From UBA11090 sp035560555 (GTDB lineage: Bacteria > Spirochaetota > Spirochaetia > Treponematales > Rectinemataceae), in contig DATMZF010000057.1 of the NCBI GenBank assembly GCA_035560555.1, positions 7,527 to 71,526 on the forward strand: DNA of 64,000 nt. Direction: 5' to 3'. Position numbers and translations under genes: made by a program. Numbering within the stretch: the first letter of the stretch is position 1; every line of letters starts with the position of its first letter. The notes under the pieces were generated by a model. The model saw only the letters and a list, made by a program, of their open reading frames with translations. It was not told the DNA's origin and ran no database searches. Below are positions 58,401 to 64,000 of this stretch, in pieces.

Positions 58401-59519
58401 ATGAGCCCGATTCTCGTAGGTCCGCTCACGGTCGCCGGAATATCGACCTTCCTGGCGCTGATCATCGCGATCCTGGACAAATTCCTCAACAATTACGGCC
58501 AGCTCAAGATTTCCATCAATGGCGGGAAAAAAGAGCTGACGATAAAAGGCGGATCCGCCCTCCTCGGAACCCTCGGCGCCGAAGGCATCTTCATCCCCTC
58601 GGCCTGCGGCGGCCGGGGTTCCTGCGGCGCCTGCAAATGCAGGGTAATCACCGACGTGGGCCCCCACCTGCCCACGGAGATGCCCTATATGTCCCCCAAG
58701 GAGATTGAGAACAATGTCCGCCTCGCCTGCCAGGTGAAGGTCCGCAAGGATCTCGCCATCGAGTTGCCCGAGGAACTTTTCAGCATCAAGAAATTCAGGA
58801 CGAGGGTGGCGCGCATCGTGGACCTCACCTACGATATAAAAGAGGTTTTTCTCGACATCGACGGACAGACGATCGAATTCCAGGCCGGCCAGTATGTCCA
58901 GCTTGTGGTTCCGCCCTACGGCGAGATGACGGAGAGCGCCCAGCGCGCCTATTCCATGTCATCGCGCCCCGGCGACACGAAGAATGTGGAACTCCTCGTG
59001 CGCCTCGTGCCTGGCGGCATTGCCACCACCTGGGTTCACAAGTTCCTCAAGGAAGGCGACGCGGTGGAAGTCGTCGGACCTTTCGGCGAATTCCGCGTCC
59101 ACGACACACCCGCTTCCATGATATGCGTGGCCGGCGGCTCGGGCATGGCGCCTTTTAAGAGCATGTTGAACCACATGCATGAGACGGGCGCCTTCCCCGA
59201 GAAGGAGATTTGGTATTTCTTCGGCGCGAGGACGACGAAGGATATGTTCTATCTGGACGAGATGGCCGCGCTCTCGGCGAGCTGGCCGCGCTTCCACTTC
59301 GTTCCCGCCCTGTCCGAACCCAAACCTGAGGAAAACTGGAAAGGCGAGGTAGGCCTCATCACCGACGTGCTGGATCGTTATCTCCAGGGGAACGTCGACA
59401 GGGCGAAGGGTCTGGAAGGGTATCTCTGCGGTTCGCCGGGGATGATAAACGCGTGCATAAACGTGATGAAGCGCAACGGACTCACGGAAGACAAGATATA
59501 CTTTGATAAGTTCGCGTGA
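58401..59519 (+). CDS. nqrF: Na+-NQR subunit F, NADH dehydrogenase
   Basis: 372 aa: an N-terminal membrane helix, a [2Fe-2S] ferredoxin domain (SACGGRGSCGACKCRV and RLACQ; C-x5-C-x2-C...C), an FAD domain (RAYSMSSRPGD) and an NADH domain (VAGGSGMAPFKSML and YLCGSPGMI). It feeds electrons from NADH into the complex, which marks this system as Nqr-type rather than Rnf-type (Rnf would have RnfB and RnfC). ATG with GAGGAG upstream. Two unknown genes follow in the same operon. Confidence 0.96.
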   Translation: MSPILVGPLTVAGISTFLALIIAILDKFLNNYGQLKISINGGKKELTIKGGSALLGTLGAEGIFIPSACGGRGSCGACKCRVITDVGPHLPTEMPYMSPKEIENNVRLACQVKVRKDLAIELPEELFSIKKFRTRVARIVDLTYDIKEVFLDIDGQTIEFQAGQYVQLVVPPYGEMTESAQRAYSMSSRPGDTKNVELLVRLVPGGIATTWVHKFLKEGDAVEVVGPFGEFRVHDTPASMICVAGGSGMAPFKSMLNHMHETGAFPEKEIWYFFGARTTKDMFYLDEMAALSASWPRFHFVPALSEPKPEENWKGEVGLITDVLDRYLQGNVDRAKGLEGYLCGSPGMINACINVMKRNGLTEDKIYFDKFA

Positions 59520-59531
59520 GGGAGATGTACC

Positions 59532-60008
59532 ATGAAATTGAGACCTGCCGAAATAAAGGCGTTTGAAAGAATGCGTCCAGGCGTCATCACGATCCAGGGT
59601 TTTCTCGGAAACGACATAAGGCCGCCCGAGGAGATAATCGCCGAGGACGAAGCGGAATTCGCGAGGCTGGGCCTGGATTTCGAGACAGTGGCGTCGGGCC
59701 TGGAAAAACTGAGGGCGGCGGGCGAGCGCGGGCTCGGCGAACCTATCACCCTGGGAAAATTCCTCGTCCAGACGGGCGACGCCCGCGGCATGCTGCCCTG
59801 CCCTTACAATGACGGGCTCTATCACAAGAACGCGGTGAGCGTCAGGGCGGCCGATCAGTCCCCCGAATCCTGTGTCGAAGGCGAGGACATGCTTGTCTTT
59901 TCCGATCTGTCCATTCACCTTCTCCGCGTCCACCACTTCTGCCAGGGAAGAGGCTCGCCCTTCAGGCTCGAGCCCGAGCTGCTGAAGAAGATGGCGGCAT
60001 CCGAATGA
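59532..60008 (+). CDS. hypothetical protein in nqr operon
   Basis: 158 aa, soluble, no signal peptide. No family recognised. Conserved-looking features are DARGMLPCPYNDGLYHKN, with Cys and His, and LLRVHHFCQGRG, with a His pair and Cys, which together could bind a metal or cluster. It starts 12 bp after nqrF with GGGAGA upstream and overlaps the next gene by 4 bp, so it is expressed with the Nqr complex. It could be an accessory or maturation factor. Confidence 0.75.
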   Translation: MKLRPAEIKAFERMRPGVITIQGFLGNDIRPPEEIIAEDEAEFARLGLDFETVASGLEKLRAAGERGLGEPITLGKFLVQTGDARGMLPCPYNDGLYHKNAVSVRAADQSPESCVEGEDMLVFSDLSIHLLRVHHFCQGRGSPFRLEPELLKKMAASE

Positions 60009-60460
60009 AGGCGCGCATTTCGTTTTCAGCGAGGTTCAAGCGGAGGGTTTCGCTCATCCTCCTGCTCGCCCTGGCGGTGAGTGGCGCTTTCGGCGATTTC
60101 CTCTGGTTCAAGGTGAGGAATCCGGCCCACGACATAGCGAAAATAGCGGGCGGCAAGCTTAATTTCGAGGAAGAGGCCATCGCCGATATGGTCATGTCCT
60201 ACTATGCGGTCAAGTTCGGTTACGCGAAGGATGGCGCTCCCCTCAAGGACGCCGTAAAAAAGATGACCGACGAGCAGTACAAGAACGCCATTGCCCAGGC
60301 GGCGAAGATCTGCAAGAACGACGCCGCCAAGGGCTTTTACCGCATGGGGAAGGCCGGCGAAAAGCTCCTGAAGGCCATCATCCAGACGATCGAGGACGCG
60401 GCGATGGCGGCCGGCGAGTGGGTGGACAAAAAATCCGACAAGTTCGACAGCAAGAAGTGA
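60005..60460 (+). CDS. hypothetical exported protein in nqr operon
   Basis: 151 aa: a basic start, one hydrophobic helix (RRVSLILLLALAVSGAFG) that is either a signal peptide or an anchor, then a highly charged helical domain rich in Lys and Ala ending KKSDKFDSKK. NPAHDIAKIAGGKLNFEEEA and KAGEKLLKAIIQ segments look helical. No family recognised. Coupled to the preceding gene by ATGA and last in the nqr operon. Confidence 0.7.
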   Translation: MKARISFSARFKRRVSLILLLALAVSGAFGDFLWFKVRNPAHDIAKIAGGKLNFEEEAIADMVMSYYAVKFGYAKDGAPLKDAVKKMTDEQYKNAIAQAAKICKNDAAKGFYRMGKAGEKLLKAIIQTIEDAAMAAGEWVDKKSDKFDSKK

Positions 60461-60499
60461 GAAGGCGCCGCGGCCTCGTTTCGACCCGGCGCCCTCGCC

Positions 60500-61387
60500 T
60501 CATTTCACCTCGGCGCGCAGCGGCACCGAGTCGGCCGCGCCCATCCTGGTGACGCAGATCGACGCCGCCCTGGCGCCCAGGTCGAGTGCCTTGCCCGTAT
60601 CCATGCCCTCGAGGAGGCCTGCGAGGAAATAGCCCGTAAAGGTGTCGCCGGCTGCCGTCGTGTCCACGGCTTTTACCTTATACGCTTTCTGCCGTATCAG
60701 GCAGCCCTTTTCTATGCAGAGCGAACCTTCCGCGCCCAGCGTCACGACGATCCTGGCCTCGGGGAAGCGCTTTCCGAGCGCCCAGGCCGCCGCTTCCGGT
60801 TCGCCGCCGCCCGCCAGATCCACCACCTCGATCTCGTTCAGCATGAAGATGTCGATCAGTTCCAGGGGATAGGTCGCTATGTTGCCGTCGTAGGGCGAAG
60901 GATTCATGACGATGGTCATGCCTCGGGCCTTCGCCGCCCTCATGATCGGGGCGATGGACGTTATCTCGTTCTGGAGAAGGAGGAGGTCGCCCCTGCCGAA
61001 GCCGACGAGGGCCCTTTCGATGCAGGCGGCGTCTATGTCGCGGTTGGCGCCGCCGAACAGAAGGATGCAGTTTCTTCCCGCGTCGTCCACCTGGATGATC
61101 GTGTGGCCCGTCGCGAGGTTCGACGTCTCGACGCGACTTATGTCGACGCCCGCGGCTTTCAGTTTTTCGACGAGGAAGGCGCCTTCGCCGCCCACTTTGC
61201 CGGCCTGGGCCACGTCCGCCCCCGCCCTCGCGAGCGCCAGGGCCTGATTGAGTCCCTTCCCTCCCGCGAAAACCGTGAGCGACTGAGCCGGTTTTGTCTC
61301 GCCGGGCTTGAGAAAATTGTCTACCTTATAAACATAGTCTATATTCAGGGAACCGAAATCGAGAACGCGCACATTTCCCTCCGGCAT
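60500..61387 (-). CDS. ribokinase-like PfkB-family sugar kinase
   Basis: 295 aa. Family signatures are FAGGKGLNQALALARAGADV (N-terminal PfkB motif) and VDTTAAGDTFTGYFLAGLLEG (C-terminal motif with catalytic Asp and anion hole). LDFGSLNIDYVYKV at the start and NPSPY fit ribokinase. It phosphorylates ribose or a similar sugar or nucleoside. No good ribosome-binding site precedes the ATG. It is divergent from an aldo-keto reductase gene. Ribokinase is the best guess; deoxyribose or nucleoside kinases of this family are possible. Confidence 0.88.
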   Translation of the reverse strand: MPEGNVRVLDFGSLNIDYVYKVDNFLKPGETKPAQSLTVFAGGKGLNQALALARAGADVAQAGKVGGEGAFLVEKLKAAGVDISRVETSNLATGHTIIQVDDAGRNCILLFGGANRDIDAACIERALVGFGRGDLLLLQNEITSIAPIMRAAKARGMTIVMNPSPYDGNIATYPLELIDIFMLNEIEVVDLAGGGEPEAAAWALGKRFPEARIVVTLGAEGSLCIEKGCLIRQKAYKVKAVDTTAAGDTFTGYFLAGLLEGMDTGKALDLGARAASICVTRMGAADSVPLRAEVK

Positions 61388-61415
61388 GCTGCCATGATTG
61401 ATTTAGGAGGCTTCC

Positions 61416-62273
61416 ATGATACCACGACAAGCGTTCGGCCGCACAGGCCACCAATCCTCCCGTCTGATATTCGGCGCGGCGGCGCTGGGCACCGTCACGC
61501 AGGGCGAAGCGGACAGGACGCTCGGCCTGGCTCTTGAGGCTGGCCTCAACCATTTCGATGTGGCGGCGAGCTACGGCGACGCCGAGGAGAGAATGGGACC
61601 CTGGCTCAAATCTCACCGCGACGAGGTTTTCCTGGCGACGAAGACGCAGATGCGCACGAAAAAGGAGGCCCTCGCCGAGCTGGAGACTTCGCTCGCCCGG
61701 CTGGGCGCCGACCATGTGGATCTCTGGCAGATGCATGTCCTCGTCGAAGAGGATGAATGGGAGATAGCCATGGGAGAGGGCGGCGCCCTCGAGGCTTTCG
61801 TGGAAGCCAGGGAAAGCGGCAAGGTCCGCTTCCTCGGCGTGACGGGCCATGGCCTGAACGCCCCGGCCATGCATTTGCGCAGCCTCCGCCGTTTCGATTT
61901 CGATTCCGTGCTTTTCCCCTGGAACTGGCCTTTGTCGCGGAACCCGGACTACGCGACGGCCGTCGGCGAACTCGTGGACGAGTGCCGCGGGCGAAAGGTC
62001 GCCTACCAGCTCATAAAGGCTTTCCTTCGAAAGCCCTGGGGCGAAAGACCCCGTACCAGCGCCACCTGGTACGAGCCGCTGAAGGGGCCCGCCGACATCG
62101 CCGCCGCCCTGGGCTTCGCCTGGGGCCTGGATGGATCCTTCGTCAACAGCGCGGGCGATATCCACGTCTTCAGGACCATCGTCGAGGAAGCCTCGAAAAA
62201 TCCGTCCAAACCCTCCGACGCAGCGATGGCCGCTTTCGCCGCGCGCGCGGAAATGGAGACGCTTTTCGGCTGA
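61416..62273 (+). CDS. aldo-keto reductase
   Basis: 285-aa TIM-barrel NAD(P)H oxidoreductase. The catalytic tetrad is visible: Asp and Tyr in HFDVAASYGDAEERMG, Lys in FLATKTQ and His in LWQMHVL. RFLGVTGHG continues the barrel. The C-terminal third is atypical and lacks a clear GxR/SxxxN NADP-phosphate motif. AGGAGG before the ATG. Divergent from the ribokinase-like gene across 28 bp. Substrate unknown. Confidence 0.88.
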   Translation: MIPRQAFGRTGHQSSRLIFGAAALGTVTQGEADRTLGLALEAGLNHFDVAASYGDAEERMGPWLKSHRDEVFLATKTQMRTKKEALAELETSLARLGADHVDLWQMHVLVEEDEWEIAMGEGGALEAFVEARESGKVRFLGVTGHGLNAPAMHLRSLRRFDFDSVLFPWNWPLSRNPDYATAVGELVDECRGRKVAYQLIKAFLRKPWGERPRTSATWYEPLKGPADIAAALGFAWGLDGSFVNSAGDIHVFRTIVEEASKNPSKPSDAAMAAFAARAEMETLFG

Positions 62274-62332
62274 CGCGAAAACGAGTTCCATCCTTCGAGA
62301 ACAGCGCAAGAAATGCCGAGGTTATGCGATTC

Positions 62333-62366
62333 GGGGAGGCCCGCCGGTCGCCCGGCGGGCCTCCCC
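62333..62366. terminator. strong hairpin between convergent AKR and polyferredoxin genes
   Basis: GGGGAGGCCCGCCGG, loop TCGC, CCGGCGGGCCTCCCC: a perfect 15-bp stem in the 116-bp convergent gap. No T tract on either strand, but position suggests it limits both transcripts. Confidence 0.55.
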
Positions 62367-62389
62367 GCTCCGGCAATTCCAGTCAACCA

Positions 62390-63889
62390 TCACTTCGCGA
62401 ATTTCTCCTTCAAGGTCGGCATGGTGTACCCGTACTGATCCTTCATGTCGCGCAGCGGCTTGTCCACGGCGATGTCCGCGGGAAGCCCCAGTTTCGCGAT
62501 CACCTCGGCATCTGTCGCGCTCAAGGCGGCCGCGACGTCCCCTATGGTCATCGTGCCCTCGAGGACGAAATCAGCGGGAACAACAAGCTTGAAGGACGAA
62601 GGCGCGCTTGGGGATACGATTGAGGCCGGCGGGGCTTCGGCCGCGGCCTTGGCCGGGGTCGGGGCGGCGGCCGAAGCCGGGCCGGCCGCTGGATCGGTCG
62701 CTGGCGTCGCGGGAGCGGCGAGCGCGCCGCCTTCGCCGGCGTAAAGAACACCGATAATTTTAGCGACGGCTACCCTGACCGTATCCGCCTCGAAATCGGC
62801 GCTTATGAGAGGGCCCGTATCCTTCAGCTTGGTGTCAGCCGGGACCTTGGTCCCATCGACGCCCGCCTCGCGATAGAGCCTTTCGAGCTCTATGCCGAAG
62901 GAATCGGCCACCATCGACCATGTGGAAGAGCCCTTGATGTCCTCAACCGCCAGGGAACCGGACTGAGCCAGCGAAGACATGCTCGGACCGACAAAGTCCA
63001 GCTCGCCAAGCAGGGCTCCGACCCCCATGGCGCCCAGGTAGATCGCCAGGCCGAAGGCCGCTATTTTCCAGGTTTTCCGGCTCTTGCCCGCAAGAGTGGT
63101 CACGAGGGTGGCCTTCTTCGTCGGACAAGCGGTCACGCATTCCAGGCAGCCTATGCACTCGGGGGAGGAAATCGTCTCCGCGCCCGACACATCGATGTTC
63201 ATCGGGCAGACGACATCGCATTTGGAACAGGAAATGCAGGTCTTCGATTCGCGCTTAATCCTGAAGAGGGGAATTCTTCCCAGAATGGCGTTGACGGCTC
63301 CCATGGGGCAGAGGTACTTGCAGAACGCCCTTTCGTAGAACATGGAGAGCGCGAGCGTGAGGATGAGGAGAATGAAGCCGACGGCGAATTCCGCCCAGAC
63401 GGCGGCCAGCCCCGCGGAGAGATGCCCGTAGGCGGCCAGGGGATCATATGGCCTGATGATCAGCGTGCCTGTCGTCCAGGTAAAATAGATGATGCCCGCC
63501 AGGATGGGATACTTGACCCATCGCAGGATCCTGTCGAGCTTCGCGGGCACGACGAAACGGCGCTTGAAGATTTTTTTGCCGAGCCAGCCGAATAGTCCCT
63601 GCAAGGCGCCGAAAGCGCAGATCCATCCGCAGAAGAAACGCGACAACACGATTCCCAGCGCGACGATCGCTACCAGAAGCACAATGTTCGCCGGCATTAT
63701 CTTCTTGATGAACTCTCCCCCCGCGAGGTATTTGAAGAGGGTTTCGACGCCGCCGAAAGGGTCGAGAGAGTCGATAGAAGGCATATTCTGCAGCTTCTGA
63801 TGAAGAATCGAGAGGACGGTGACCGCCGCCAAAAAAATTCCCAGTGAAATTCTCCGCAGATACTGGATGCGGGAGAGCCTTTTTGCCAT
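62390..63889 (-). CDS. NapH-like membrane polyferredoxin with C-terminal repeat domain
   Basis: 499 aa. About five membrane helices carry the NapH/YccM motifs FCGWICAFGALQG and FCKYLCPMGAVN, then two 4Fe-4S motifs CISCSKCDVVCP and CIGCLECVTACP on the cytoplasmic side. After a further helix comes an unusual C-terminal region (about 300-499) with two similar units, DIKGSSTWSMVADSFGIELE (about 322) and LEGTMTIGDVAAALSATDAE (about 440), joined by an Ala/Pro-rich linker. It should move electrons across or along the membrane, possibly to FMN-binding proteins. ATG 63889 has AGGAGG 8 nt upstream; the frame to 63943 lacks support. Confidence 0.88.
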   Translation of the reverse strand: MAKRLSRIQYLRRISLGIFLAAVTVLSILHQKLQNMPSIDSLDPFGGVETLFKYLAGGEFIKKIMPANIVLLVAIVALGIVLSRFFCGWICAFGALQGLFGWLGKKIFKRRFVVPAKLDRILRWVKYPILAGIIYFTWTTGTLIIRPYDPLAAYGHLSAGLAAVWAEFAVGFILLILTLALSMFYERAFCKYLCPMGAVNAILGRIPLFRIKRESKTCISCSKCDVVCPMNIDVSGAETISSPECIGCLECVTACPTKKATLVTTLAGKSRKTWKIAAFGLAIYLGAMGVGALLGELDFVGPSMSSLAQSGSLAVEDIKGSSTWSMVADSFGIELERLYREAGVDGTKVPADTKLKDTGPLISADFEADTVRVAVAKIIGVLYAGEGGALAAPATPATDPAAGPASAAAPTPAKAAAEAPPASIVSPSAPSSFKLVVPADFVLEGTMTIGDVAAALSATDAEVIAKLGLPADIAVDKPLRDMKDQYGYTMPTLKEKFAK

Positions 63890-64000
63890 CGATGAATCCT
63901 CCTGATCGAAGTGTCGTGAATATGCCCTTTTTATCGCGGCCAAAAAGGCCGAGCCGGCATCACCGCAATAAGTAATGCAAACTCCATGCCAAATATATAT

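Noticed and set aside
1..64000. CRISPR array, prophage, IS element or integrase
   Set aside because: No regularly spaced repeats, transposase, integrase or phage structural genes were found. The only gene decay is the TRAP remnant, which shows no flanking mobile-element repeats.

Overview
The window is a GC-rich, densely coded bacterial chromosome segment with about 50 genes, many start/stop overlaps (ATGA), one tRNA and no phage, IS element or CRISPR array. It most likely comes from a free-living or gut anaerobic spirochaete (Treponema-like, Spirochaetota). The reasons are tandem FadL-like outer-membrane paralogues with a conserved SPKxAxxMGMGG start, many exported lipoproteins, an Nqr-type operon without nqrA, a bactofilin, and sugar-binding-protein ABC operons typical of saccharolytic spirochaetes. 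The assignment is an inference from gene content.

Layout. 1-3 kb: the 3' part of malQ, a leader region with a strong promoter, and rsgA. 3-6 kb (minus): a LeuA-like condensing enzyme, a FadR-type regulator and a deletion-scarred TAXI-TRAP transporter remnant. 6-12.5 kb: an alpha-glucoside locus with a GH13 enzyme divergent from a LacI regulator and a binding protein plus two permeases. 12.5-17.6 kb (minus): a FemAB-like transferase; an ABC exporter/GntR operon ending in a 31-aa membrane peptide; and a TetR/flavodoxin/FMN-binding lipoprotein operon. 17.7-28.3 kb (minus): one 10.6-kb operon of LacI, ADP-ribosylglycohydrolase, two permeases, binding protein, a second ADP-ribosylglycohydrolase with an added beta-sandwich, a CitD-CitE fusion and CitF, preceded by two perfect GGGAACGTTCCC operators. 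28.4-36 kb: a NatAB-like ABC exporter, a sirtuin, CorA with a peptide-coding leader, an MFS transporter, a thioesterase, a PerM/AI-2E permease and tRNA-Lys(UUU). 36-42.3 kb (minus): a surface-protein cluster with two lipoproteins, one beta-barrel candidate and two FadL-like paralogues. 42.3-55.5 kb: mtaB, a TPR protein, bactofilin, rsmA, comEC, a CPBP protease, a methyltransferase, a lytic transglycosylase, a diguanylate cyclase, Sua5 and a B3/B4-domain protein. 55.6-60.5 kb: nqrBCDEF without nqrA, plus two unknown genes. 60.5-64 kb: ribokinase-family kinase, aldo-keto reductase and a NapH-like polyferredoxin.

How the parts work together. The gene set fits a fermentative, sodium-motive lifestyle: sugars enter by binding-protein ABC systems that must borrow an ATPase from elsewhere, citrate lyase is tied to one catabolic operon, and a membrane flavoprotein complex with a polyferredoxin nearby handles reducing equivalents. 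MtaB, Sua5 and tRNA-Lys(UUU) belong to the same ms2t6A37 pathway.

The most unusual items are the ADP-ribosylglycohydrolase/ABC/citrate lyase operon, the corA leader, the Nqr operon lacking nqrA, the collapsed TRAP locus, and a set of promoters whose -10 box lies exactly 6 nt before the ATG, predicting leaderless mRNAs.
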